Shown here piece by piece: positions 44,040-53,574 of a DNA stretch of 64,000 nt. The notes under the pieces were generated by a model. It saw nothing but the letters and a program-made list of their open reading frames with translations, was not told where the DNA came from and did not search any database. Source of the stretch: Ischnura elegans (lineage: Eukaryota; Arthropoda; Insecta; Odonata; Coenagrionidae). Positions within the stretch are counted from its first letter, which is position 1. Every line of letters begins with the position of its first letter. Position numbers and translations under genes: made by a program. The DNA is taken from contig NC_060257.1 in the NCBI RefSeq assembly GCF_921293095.1, forward strand, positions 57,758,968 through 57,822,967, in the 5' to 3' direction.

Positions 44040-44905
44040 GGACACCAAGGTGGGTTCTCTGAGGGTTACATCGCACCGGAGCCGGGAACCAAGTCCGAGA
44101 CTTATACGCCTGCACTCCCGGGAATGGGTTTGGATGGGAAGGAACAAGGAAAGCGATATGAGCCCGACGACGCCTCTTGGATATGGATAGGGTGGGAAGG
44201 GAGGGACGAGGTAAACACCTCACCGCTATAGAAACGGAAAGGGCCTACTAAATAGCGACACCAGGCATCAGCCATTAATGTGCCAACGATTTTGGTGGAT
44301 TTTCCTATTAAAAAGAAAAATCCATCGATCAAATCGTTGGACTGGGAAACCCGACAAGAGGTAATGAGGGCTCAGGGGAGCTCTGCGAGGGTACAAAACA
44401 CCGGGGCCGGGACCCAGCAATCTTGCTAATACGCCCGATCACCTGGGGAGGGGGAGCAAAGAAAAGGAAAGAGGCGCCGCCGCGATAGGAGCCCGACGAC
44501 GCCTCTGGGGTAGGGAAGGGATGGGACGGGGAAAAACCTTAACGCAGGGGTCTCCAATTTACTAGGCCACGAGAACCACATTCCAAGTTCCGAATCGCCC
44601 GTCGGGCCCGATAGCAAATTTGCCGATTACTTAAGTATTCGATACCAACGATACGAGCGAGAATCGGGCGCTACTTGAAACGAGTGCGCGGGAAGGATCC
44701 GGCCCGCGCGCACGTATTTTGGAGACCCCTGCCTTATCGCTATAGAAGCGAGAAGGACCCACTAGCTAGCGAAACCAAGAGAAGCCATTACTGTGACAGC
44801 GGTTTTAGAGGATTATCCTATGAGGAAGAATAATCCAACGATCAAATCGCTAGATAGATAGATTATTCCTGCAGATCATACGCCGGGAAACTCAAATTCT
44901 ACACG
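44040..44905 (+). repeat. PLE-associated terminal repeat, two tandem copies
   Basis: Copies at about 44040-44353 and 44354-44905 share CACCGGGGCCGGGACCCAGC-type, GAGCCCGACGACGCCTCTGG and CGCTATAGAA.CG..A.GG.CC with 33508-34210. Both end with GGATTTTCCTAT-type hairpins. The second is split by a hAT MITE (44545-44731). Tandem arrays of terminal regions are a known habit of Penelope-like elements. Confidence 0.65.
44545..44731. mobile_element. hAT-type MITE, CAGGGGTCTCCAA ends
   Basis: Starts CAGGGGTCTCCAATTT and ends TTTTGGAGACCCCTG. CCTTAACG (44537-44544) and CCTTATCG (44732-44739) are an 8-bp duplication with one mismatch. The interior is unusually GC-rich, with many CpG. Confidence 0.88.
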
Positions 44906-46145
44906 CCCGTTGTGTGTATCAGTCCCTTACCTTCATTCCCCTGGACGCTGCGGAGAGTTGGTCCCTGCACCGCACTCTACGCGGTCTTCCCTCTTCGACA
45001 GAGCCGCGAATGATATCACGCACGGTCGCGACACTTCGCCGCGGATAGCGTGGTCCAACTACGCGTGACGTAGTCCATACCCCTCCAACCCCCACCCAGC
45101 GCGCGCTAGATGCAACACGTCTCGAAGGTCTTGGCTGGCCTTTGCCAAGCAACGGATAAACAATGCATTTCCCCCAACCCCTCCGTTTCTATAGTCACCT
45201 ATATCCTCTTCCTTTCCTTTGGCCGTCGTCCCCAAGGTGGGCTTGGCAATGAAGGTAGGTTGTCGGTGATTCCGATATAATATTTCGCCTTGGAAAAACT
45301 ATCGGTACGGACGATAGTGGTTTAATTGATAGAAATAATATAAATGATCCGTTTCCGCCGTAACTACCCGCAACAATCACCGCACTAGGTTTTCATTCGC
45401 GTGATTGTTTCCGTTGCTAAAGCCTAAATAGCACGATCAGTAAAAGTTGACTTCATGGGGTAGCTTTGATGGCTGGTATTTTCTAATGTTTAAGGCACTA
45501 TACAGTATAGTATACACCCAACCGTTTGAAGTACTAATCGGGATGAATAAATGGGCCTTTTCTCCAGATAGATTGAGTTGAGGGGGATTAATAATCTTGC
45601 TTTAATTATGTAGATATTCAGTCGAGTTTACCTTGTGGAAGTCCATAGATAATAATAATTGAAACAGCTGTTGTTATTTTCCACGTTTTTTTAATCTTTC
45701 TCGACCGGTTTCAATGCTTACGCGTCATTTTCGAGAGTTGTCTATTCAAAATGATGAGTAAGCATTGAAACCAGCCGAGAAAGATTTATAAAGTGTGGAA
45801 AACCACGACAGTTGTTTCAATTATTATTATGCTGATATTATTTAGATTAGATTATTCTTTACTGACTCATTTATCTGCCTCAAAGTCTGAAAAACACGAT
45901 CATATTTTCCATCCCGTCCGAGGGACAGCTCCAGCGATCGCTCCAATGATGGTGGGAAAATGACCGTTCCTCGCGATCATTTTTCGCGATGGCTCAAGGG
46001 ATTCCCATTCTTCAAGACATCACTCGGCTCATTCCTTTTTACTTAAGTTACATTTTTACACAGTGACCCTTCGATTTCTATCAACGGCAACGGTGAATTT
46101 TCCGCAAACGGCAAAATCCCGCATGAGTATCCGGCTGATCAATTA
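44906..46145. other. No gene recognised
   Basis: Includes a GC-rich block at 44930-45110 whose minus-strand arginine-rich frame has no motif, and the hairpin at 45659-45825. Confidence 0.35.
45659..45825. repeat. Hairpin with TTTTCCAC arms
   Basis: About 65-bp arms: GAAACAGCTGTTGT, TTTTCCACGTT, AATCTTTCTCG, CCGGTTTCAATGCTTAC on the left, inverted on the right (GTAAGCATTGAAACC, CGAGAAAGATT, GTGTGGAAAA). The loop is about 30 bp and AT-rich. Similar in style to 12601 and 36120. Confidence 0.75.
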
Positions 46146-46960
46146 AGCCTGAATCACGCGATCATTTTTTCCGTCCCTCAAAATGATAGCTCAGCGATAG
46201 CTTTTCAGGGATCATTCGACCCATCATTTTCTTAATCAGACGGTCATTCCTACCGTTTTTCTATCGCATATTTCATCACTCCCCGTATTTATAACCGCCG
46301 TTCAATTAAATACCGTCGTGTTTAATCACAATCACCGTAAGCGGCCGAACATTCTGATTGGCAGAAGGACGGTGCAAGCTATGGTTTCAGGGACGGAGGA
46401 AGGGACGTACCTAGTAACGGAAAAAGGAATGGGATTTCCATCCCTCGAGGCATCGGGAGAAACGGTCATTATTTTCCGGCATCGCTGGAGCCGTTCTCCT
46501 GTTAGCGGTAAAAATATGGGTGCCCCAAGCATTTAATAGCGTTAGGCATAGGCGGATCCAGGGGGGGGGGTACGGGGGCACGTGCCCCCCCCCCCCAGAC
46601 CTTCAAATATATGCAAGATTTTTAATACGGTCCCATTATCATTGCGTTCGTTTTGTATTACGAGGTATAGAATCTAGGAACGTCCCTGTGACGTCACGTG
46701 GATTGGAATCGCATGGGCGCCAATCTGGCCTTTTTGAAATGAGGTTAAAATTGACCGTTGCCATTCGTCTAAACTGGGATTTCTAAAACCAAATAATTTG
46801 TATATTATGAATACACTAATGGTGGGTAAGGAATCGCAATCAATGCCTTTCGTTTTCTTTGATGAAGGAAACTACCCTATTGCGGGCGACGATCGTTTGC
46901 GAGTGATCGCGATAGTGACCACTAGGAAATGACGAATAAAATGATCGTGTGATTCAGGCT
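46146..46960. mobile_element. TIR element AGCCTGAATCAC, 815 bp, carrying nested repeats
   Basis: Starts AGCCTGAATCACGCGATCAT and ends, inverted, AGCCTGAATCACACGATCAT, at least 23 bp of inverted repeat with one mismatch. It contains part of a GGCGGATCC hAT MITE (46547-46670) and a half copy of family A (46680-46881, inverted). GATCG-rich sub-ends resemble 25741-25920. I see no clear target duplication. Confidence 0.65.
46680..46881. repeat. Family A repeat, copy 6 (left third only, inverted)
   Basis: Ends GGAAACTACCCTATT at 46881 and begins near CGTCCCTGTGACGTCACGTG. It is joined directly to the truncated hAT MITE on its left. Confidence 0.75.
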
Positions 46961-46969
46961 GGTAAGAAT

Positions 46970-47105
46970 ACAGATGGTATGGAATGGTATTTGGAGGAGG
47001 CGAACGACATCTGAGGTCATTGCACCATGAGGGATGGGTAGGTAGGGAAGGGTGGAGAGAAATCTGGTGTCGGCATTAGCCTGCTCCTAACGAAAGGTGC
47101 CAATG
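46970..47105 (-). mobile_element. SINE 3' portion fused to gene A exon-1 copy
   Basis: Matches the SINE at 12260-12430 and 12890-13060 (AACGAAAGG.GCCAA.GGGACC, GTGTCGGCATTAGCCTGCTC) and ends in TATGGAATGGTATTTGG at its 3' side. Read on the minus strand it follows immediately after the exon copy at 47106-47272. Confidence 0.7.
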
Positions 47106-47272
47106 GGACCCTGGCTTCCTCAGCATCAGTAGAATAAATATAAAAGCTGAAATCAGGCTCAGCAGGTGAAAAACATAGCGACATAACGAAATGTACTGCT
47201 GACGTAATACAGCACTATCAGCACTGAAATAACTGACGCAATTTCCTTCAGCATTATGGCTTCCTTGATGAT
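47106..47272 (-). pseudogene. Duplicated, frame-broken copy of gene A coding exon 1
   Basis: Near-identical to 38865-39028, with the ATG kept (47254-47252). The frame runs MLKEIASVISVLIVLYYVSS and then, after a small deletion corresponding to 38915-38925, meets a stop in FFTC. The copy begins and ends inside the exon, so no splice site is included. It is fused to a SINE 3' part on one side and lies next to a hAT-type MITE (about 47279) on the other. Confidence 0.88.
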
Positions 47273-47278
47273 ATACCT

Positions 47279-47530
47279 CCAACGGCGTACTCAGGATCAA
47301 AACTAGAGGGGGCAAGCCGTGGTCGTACGAGTTGTAACACAGGAAAGGCTAAGGAAACCAAATTTTCATATAATTATAACAGCGCTTCATTAGTTTTGAA
47401 AATTATTCTCTCGGAAAAGAATGTTTTTATATTTAGTTGCATGATTTATACGAATATCACTTTTCTTGGATATAAAGAAAAAATTGTCAAGACTTTCTTT
47501 GGACTAAATTTAATTTTGCTTCTAAGGGGG
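47279..47530. mobile_element. hAT-type MITE, GGCGTACCCAG family, right end unclear
   Basis: Starts AACGGCGTACTCAGGATCAA and contains GGGGGCAAGCCGTGGTC and ATTATAACAGCGCTTCATTA, as in 4223-4847. The right end is not found. Confidence 0.55.
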
Positions 47531-47559
47531 AGCAGCTGCCCTCTCCTGCAGGGTACGTC

Positions 47560-47710
47560 GGTGTATACCTTTACTTTTTGGCAGCATTTGGGGGTCAAAA
47601 AATCGATTTTTCAAAAATGCAATTTTTCGAAACTAGACAACGTGATACAACGAGAAACCAATTTTCAGACGGATCGGAGCACTTATAATTTCGGAAAAAT
47701 CGTGCTTTGT
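47560..47710 (+). repeat. Repeat F, copy 2
   Basis: Matches the minus strand of 29985-30170. It lies within a 137-codon frame (47396-47809) that crosses a hAT-type MITE, so the frame itself is not a gene. Confidence 0.45.
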
Positions 47711-47810
47711 CACTATTTCGTGAATTATCATCTCAACAACGGAGGGAGGGGATTGCGTCATATGGAATGCCCAGAAAAAGCCGCAGGCCTTTCTCTGGGA
47801 ATCGTCTAAT

Positions 47811-49612
47811 GGCATTGCATTTCAACTGGATCTTTTTCCTACAGTTCCCTTTCTTTGCGTATACTTCAGTGTTCTTGGTTAAAAATTTCCTGTCAAAAAT
47901 ATTTTATTTACTCTGAAAACTGTGCCCAAAAACGTCTAGCAGCGGTGCGTGTAATTTTACACCTTATTTTCATCGATATTATATCAATATGGGCCATGTA
48001 TCGTAATTTAATGGCCAGTATAAATGAGATTGAGTTTTAGACCATCCACAAACATAGATGTGGGAATGGAAGGAAGGGTTACCAAAATGGAAGACCTAAA
48101 ATTTAATGCTTAGTGCAGGCTTACTTAGAGTCTAACGGGCGAGCAATTTTATTTTATATTAATAATTAATACTTTTTTCCGGAAGGAGGCTCACTACCTT
48201 GGTGAAAAGTGTTACTATTCAAACTTAGGCCTATATTTTGATTGCGGCGATTAGGCCTCTATTTTGATTGAAAACATTACAGGTGTCTGGTTTATTAATA
48301 TTGTATACAGTATAGACTATACCAACGCATATTTTGAGTTTTTCGGTGACTCCGAGGTAAAATTAGCAAAATATCTCGAAATACCCGTTAGTATTTTCAA
48401 TTACGTAGCTTTTTTAATTCATCAATGAAGCTTTGCATACTATTTTAATTCATTCAGAAATGATTGGTATTTTTACTTTTACATGGTATCTTAGAAACTT
48501 ACTGCAGTCTAAACTGCTTGAAAATATGTTGAAAGCTGGAGGAAAACTCAAGTTTTAAGTATATTTTTTCCTTAGTATCAATGCTATGATGAACATAACC
48601 TCGTAATAAATATAAATCCATAACATAATAAGTTAATAGCACAGTCTATTTCCCACGGATATGCTAAAAACTTTTAGCCAACCACGGCCAAGATTAAGTT
48701 ACATAAGTGACAATCCTGATTGGCTTGACACGACATTTTTCGTCAAGGTAGTGAGCCGCTTTAATTGGAGATTTATACAATAAGATATAATGCGCGCCAT
48801 TTGGAAGATCACGCTAAATTTTATAGAGTAAAGCTACAAGGCTCGGCAAAAAATTTCTCTTGGTTTTAGAGGGAGAGGATTTCCCTCGCCTTGGTCACAG
48901 ATCCGTGGATTCATCAATGGGCTGAATTCAAAATGGAAATTTAAATTCAAGCTGGACTCACTCCAATGCTGAAAATTTTAGATCGAAGGATAACTGGTTG
49001 ACGCATGCCTTTGTGTGGCTATGTAGTTTCAAATTCCTCAAAGTCATTTGTTCCAGCAAAAATTCGATGTAAGTACGATTGTTAATGAATATTGGCAGAA
49101 TAAAATGGTGTGCCTTTGGAAAACGGATTTAGGTAATTTGATGACAAACAGAATCATAATTCTTTTATAGTTAATTACATCGTCTGCTTATGCAGATGGA
49201 AGATATCGTTGGAATGAGTGTGACCACAGTTTTTTCTGATTTTGATTTTATCCATTTATGCCGATGAATCTTATTCTTTTGAAGAATCTTTCTTAACAAT
49301 TCGTGTATTATGCCGTATGTCACCTATTTATGCAGAATAAGTATTCCTAGTGTGGTTATTCTTCTTCTTCTGTGTAGTTTTCAGTGGTGTTTCTGAGCTC
49401 GGCTAACTTGAATTTCACGGCAGTAGTTTGTAGATCTTCATTTGTCCGCTTTGTTTCAACTGTTTAATACGCTTTATGCTTCGTCGTCGCTTCAGTCGCT
49501 TCCGGGCCGTCTGGATAATCGTGATGGGCGACGTTTGTTGTGGTTTGTGAAGAAGATTGGATTGAGGTGTTATTATTCTGTCGCTGGAAGATATCATTCC
49601 AATATATCTCCT
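47811..49612. other. Upstream region of gene B
   Basis: No repeat or gene recognised. The gene B promoter and first non-coding sequence should be here. The reading frame is open from 49442 but contains no ATG before 49613. Confidence 0.4.
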
Positions 49613-49806
49613 ATGATTCAAATGGCGCTGAATTCTACAGAGTTAGTCATAGTAGGACTGGTTTTAATTTTACCTTTTCTGTATGAAACCAGTAAAGTGT
49701 TTCGGTATTACATCAAATTTTGTTTATATTATGGAATTGTGATGGCAATTGCTGTATTCGTGATTCCCATAATGATGTGGAGGCCTGGAGAAGTGAAAAA
49801 CCTTTT
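49613..49806 (+). CDS. Gene B coding exon 1
   Basis: ATG at 49613 (second in-frame ATG at 49622). It encodes the hydrophobic N-terminus (VIVGLVLILPFLYE, then MAIAVFVIPIMMWRPGEVKN). Donor GTGAGTAATA at 49807. It ends with two bases of a Leu codon, the same phase as gene A exon 1. Confidence 0.85.
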
Positions 49807-50321
49807 GTGAGTAATATGATTAGCCCGCTAATTACGTTTGTATCGATGTAGTGAAAGGATTACATAATATCACGTATATGCTATTTACTATTTCGAAAAG
49901 ACTTTGTTTACTAATTGATGTTTTGTATTGCAGGTTGGCATCCTTCCTTTGTCGGCACATATCGGGTCTGTTAGGATTAAAATGGGAATTGCGTGGTCGG
50001 GAACATCTCGAAAAGGAGCAGGCTTGTGTTATCGTTGCGAACCATCAAAGCTCCCTTGACGTTTTGGGTAAGTATATGTTTTTAGCTGAATTCTTGTCCT
50101 AGCATTTTCATGAGTTTACAATCTTTGTGATTATTATAGGGATGTTCGAGCTATGGCCTGTCATGGAGAAATGTACTGTGGTGGCCAAGAAGGAGCTCCT
50201 GTATGCATGGCCATTTGGTATTGCTGCTTGGCTGTGTGGGCTCATCTTTATAGATCGGTTCAATTCCGAGAAAGCTCGCGAAACAATCAATGCCGCTACT
50301 TTTAAAATAAAGGAGAAGAAA
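49613..50321 (+). CDS. AGPAT: Gene B: 1-acyl-sn-glycerol-3-phosphate acyltransferase (AGPAT1/2-like), 5' part
   Basis: Paralogue of gene A in divergent orientation. Exons 49613-49806, 49934-50067 and 50140-50321 join in frame through GT-AG introns of 127 and 72 bp, giving 170 residues so far. The start is a double Met (MIQMALNS, 49613 or 49622) ahead of two hydrophobic segments. PlsC block I is ANHQSSLDVLG and block II is LCGLIFIDR. The final exon seen ends KIKEKK at phase 0 before GTAAGTTCC, exactly as in gene A, so the FPEGTR exon must follow; it is not visible up to 64000. Its third intron is therefore at least 13.7 kb, or the gene is truncated. Predicted role: ER acylation of lysophosphatidic acid. 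Confidence 0.9.
49934..50067 (+). CDS. Gene B coding exon 2 (NHx4D exon)
   Basis: Acceptor TTTTGTATTGCAG and donor GTAAGTATAT; 134 bp. It encodes LASFLCRHISGLLGLKWELR and ANHQSSLDVL with the catalytic His and Asp. Confidence 0.93.
50140..50321 (+). CDS. Gene B coding exon 3
   Basis: Acceptor TTATTATAG and donor GTAAGTTCC; 182 bp. It encodes MFELWPVMEKCTVVAKKELL, then CGLIFIDRFNSEKARE, aligned without gaps to gene A exon 3. Confidence 0.93.
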
Positions 50322-51449
50322 GTAAGTTCCCTGTCCATGATTAAATAGCGATAAGTTTGTGGTAGTGTGGAGTGCAACTGTGCTGACGGTTACCATTAAT
50401 TGTTCCCCTTTTAACGTGGGTAATTGGATATTTTTACGCGTACCAGTGATAACATATGTTAATTACCAGTATTGGTGTTCCCAATTAACATATTTCAATC
50501 TCATGATTGTTTTCGTTCGGATTTACTATTAAAGTTATATTTTAATGTACATTGGACATTTATATTATGTTTATGCTCTGTAATTTATGTTGCAAGGAGC
50601 ATCATGAAATGTTTGAAGTGGTTACCATTTTATCACTTACTAATGCAGTTATGTTTAATTCATTATTACGGCAAGCAGATTTCCTGATAATTTATTCATT
50701 ATAGCCCTTTTTATAAACCCAAATGGAAATTTTTAAAGGCACACAAGCAATTGAATGCATGGTTCATTTGTCTGCATTATAACGATAAAGATATTATTGA
50801 TGTAATTGAACTATATCCTGGATCATAAATGAATCTGCTGTTCATTTCTTAGTATTATAATTTTCACTTTAAATTCTCTCAACCTATATAAAATGAAGCA
50901 TTCAATGGTTAACATTTTTATCTTCCAGCCTTGTTGATAATTGTGGAAATTTAAGTGCTCAAGCCTTCAGAGTATTTTTATTCTTATTAATTTTAATAAA
51001 CTTAAGATACATAAGCTTCCAAGGTGAGGTAATCAAGCAGCAAGGTTTTTTTAATGTGCTAATAATAGTTTATTTAGAATCCATGAGAGTGTGGTGTATC
51101 ATTATTGTGGATTCTAATTAGTGACTGAATTTGAGACTCCTCACTTTATTGAGGAATGGAAAAATGGTGATAAGATGGTCTCCGTCAAAATTCTCCTTGC
51201 TTCTTTTGGCCTGGGGCCAGTGGTGGATACATATGGGGGCGCAATGGGTGCGTGCACCCCCCCCCCCCCCACCCTTGCAGAGCCGTCCCCATTGCCTAAC
51301 ATTGCAGAACCACAATTGTAACTTTTTTATATCATTAAATGGCCTTGTCTTGTATATGCATATTGTAAGTTTAAATTAAAGTTCTTTAACTTTGCATGTC
51401 CCTTAATTATTTTTCAATACAATAAAAGTCAAGGTAGGTCAAGATATAT
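50322..51449. other. Gene B intron 3, first part
   Basis: No gene or repeat recognised. A run of 14 C near 51256 next to GGATACATATGGGGGCGCAA may be a degenerate hAT-type end. Confidence 0.35.
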
Positions 51450-51453
51450 TTAA

Positions 51454-52038
51454 CCCTTAACCGGTGACGTGCGGTCTGAGAGACCGCTGCATTTCTAAAA
51501 TTATGAATATTTTCAAAATTAATATTTCAAAATATCTATAATTCTCGTTAGCTTCATATTTTTGCATAACAAGGACATCCTACTCTTAAAAATTAATGTT
51601 CATTTTAATAAAATTTTGTAAATTTGAATTTCAATTCGATTAGCGGTCTGTGAGACCGTATGTCACTAGCATAAAGCATCAAGAAAGGAATAAGCTGGAT
51701 AAATGTCATAGCTACTTACTACTTAGCCTTCCAACTTTAACATTTAAGGCTTTTTTTTAAATCTGGCGACATATTGATGCATAAATAGAATAATAATAAC
51801 TCAAGTGTTTTGGGCATCAGTTTTTTGAGCCTGCTTCAAATCACAATTTTTAATGACAAATTGGTTCGTATTGGGAGTGTAAAAATTTTAATATAAGTTT
51901 AAGAATAGTTAAGCATTCAAACAAAAATTAAACAAAACAATAACAATGGCGTTGCAACATTTTATGAATTTTTGATTTATTGCGGTCTCCAAGACGTCAC
52001 TGGTAGTGTAACAAATATTTCACGTCACTGGTTAAGGG
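51454..52038. mobile_element. piggyBac-type MITE with GGTCT palindromes
   Basis: Starts CCCTTAACCGGTGACGTG and ends CACGTCACTGGTTAAGGG, an 18-bp inverted repeat with one mismatch. TTAA flanks it at 51450-51453 and 52039-52042. Subterminal motifs GCGGTCTGAGAGACCGC, GCGGTCTGTGAGACCG and GCGGTCTCCAAGACGTCACT are palindromic or near-palindromic. 585 bp, no coding capacity. Confidence 0.88.
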
Positions 52039-52861
52039 TTAATCCCCCCCCTTGAGTTTTTTCTGTATCCGCTACTGCCTGGGGGGGCCCTTGAAAATTG
52101 CAGACTATCTGACATAGTTTGACTGCTCTTGAACTTGAAATTCTACTAATGAAAGGAAATTATGTCATTCATTAGAAATAAGTTTGAGCCAATTATTAAA
52201 ACACAGGATTCTGAGTGATGATTGGACACGGCGGAAGCCTTCGTAATAATTTTATCCATCGGATTCTGAGTATTTAAAAATTTCTAAGCCGTTAAAAATG
52301 ATCAAAATTGAATGCAATCTGATATACTCTAAACTTAATAAGCCATTAATTAGAAAAAAAACTTTGGATTTATGGGTTTGGAAAAAGTTTAATTGTCTCC
52401 TTGTGCAAAGGTTTACCACAGGATGATCTGTAGTAGATAGCTAAATATTTTCATTGAAGTATAGTAAATTTGATTTCCATAGCTTAATACAAAACCATCA
52501 TATCTATTTTCTGTCAACTTGGTTGCCTTGAATAATCACCCATAATGAACAAAGTCAAGCTTTTAGAGAAAGGGTCAAGAATCATATATTTTGATAGTGT
52601 TTATAGTTGATTTTACAGTGAGTCCTCGTTTAACGTCACTTACCGTTCCTGGAAAATGTAACGATAAACGAAATGACGTTAATCGAAACATAATATCCTA
52701 TAAGAAACAATGTAAAAAGTGAATATCGGCTGCTAGACCTCACAATTCCCACGCGAAAAAATTTTAGCGTATCATATCTGGGGCATTTTTTACGATGGGA
52801 ATGCCAAACTATGGCATAAATACGAGTTCCTGTCTTCATCGACGACAATAGCAGCAGTGAC

Positions 52862-53041
52862 GAATTTAAGTATACCGGGACTAGCCACGGTGATAACTTT
52901 TACGGGAGTCACTTGCAAATTTCCGCAGGGATGAACGACGCCTCGGTAGCTTAACTGGCTAAAGCACTCGGCCGGAAATCGAGGGATCCGGGTTCGAATC
53001 CCGGTCAAGGCGAATGATTTTTTCTCTGTGGATTTTTCGCA
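52862..53041 (-). mobile_element. tRNA-derived SINE with an inverted 5' half
   Basis: AGCAGCAGTGAC flanks both sides (52850-52861 and 53042-53053), a 12-bp target duplication. Inside, the tRNA-like head plus TTTTTTCTCTGTGGATTTTT is on the plus strand, while the 3' block (GTGACTCCCGTAAAAGTTAT, CCGTGGCTAG) is on the minus strand. The copy at 28229-28335 has both blocks in one orientation, so this insertion has its 5' part inverted. Confidence 0.75.
52940..53011 (+). tRNA. tRNA-like head of the SINE (GGA anticodon position, tRNA-Ser(GGA)-like), probably not a functional tRNA
   Basis: A 72-nt cloverleaf can be drawn. The acceptor stem GCCTCGG pairs with TCAAGGC with one mismatch, the anticodon stem is 5 bp (CTCGG/TCGAG) with loop CCGGAAA (anticodon position GGA), and the T-arm is CGGG-TTCGAAT-CCCG. 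Box A TAGCTTAACTGG (52947-52958) and box B GGTTCGAATCC (52991-53001) fit the pol III consensus exactly. The C instead of T before the anticodon, the acceptor mismatch and the SINE context argue against a working tRNA gene. Confidence 0.5.
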
Positions 53042-53574
53042 CAGCAGCAGTGACATAAATCCTTTTCCATTTTTGTATCTTCCCGCATTTGCTTTTTGGC
53101 TTCGCTATGGTGGTCACCAAGGCGAGCGTAGCCTGGGCATCATCATCGCTGAAACATCGTCGCAGTTACAGGAACCTAAATTATGGTGAACACGGCGAAA
53201 AAAGTGACGACAAAAACTCCAAGTTCTACACGGAAAAATTCCTTGAAATCACTTTTTAGGTTCCTGAAAACCATTATGTCAAGCAAAGCCTCGCGCACCT
53301 ACCTTAGAATTCATTTAGCAGAAAGTTTGCTATAACCGTAATCGCAATTAACAATAAACACACCGTTTTACACTTTGTTTAGACTGACTGTATTACCGCC
53401 CACAAAACGAACAACCTGCAACGCCCGCCGCTTCACGTTGTTTCTCGTGCGAAATTTAAAAGACGACATTATCGTGAAGCAAAGGAGCGATGAACGAATT
53501 ACGATCTCAAAATTTTCGTGACGTTATCGCGAAATGACGTTAAACAGGGTGACGTAGAATGAGGACTCACTGTA

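Larger units (their letters stand above)
52616..53572. mobile_element. pogo/Tigger-type Tc1-mariner element, non-autonomous, 957 bp
   Basis: Starts CAGTGAGTCCTCGTTTAACG and ends, inverted, CAGTGAGTCCTCATTCTACG. TA flanks both sides (52614-52615 and 53573-53574). The ends resemble those of Tigger/pogo elements. No transposase frame remains. It holds a SINE at 52862-53041. Confidence 0.85.

Noticed and set aside
44919-45152. Arginine-rich minus-strand frame in a GC-rich block
   Set aside because: Typical of frames in GC-rich DNA; no motif, and the region borders PLE-associated repeats.
47396-47809. 137-codon plus-strand frame
   Set aside because: It crosses from a hAT-type MITE into repeat F, so it is a chance fusion.
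49442-49612. Longer N-terminus for gene B
   Set aside because: The frame is open but has no ATG before 49613 and lacks family similarity; probably 5' UTR.
52940-53011. Functional tRNA-Ser gene
   Set aside because: Boxes A and B are perfect, but the acceptor mismatch, the non-T base before the anticodon and the SINE context with a target duplication indicate a SINE head.
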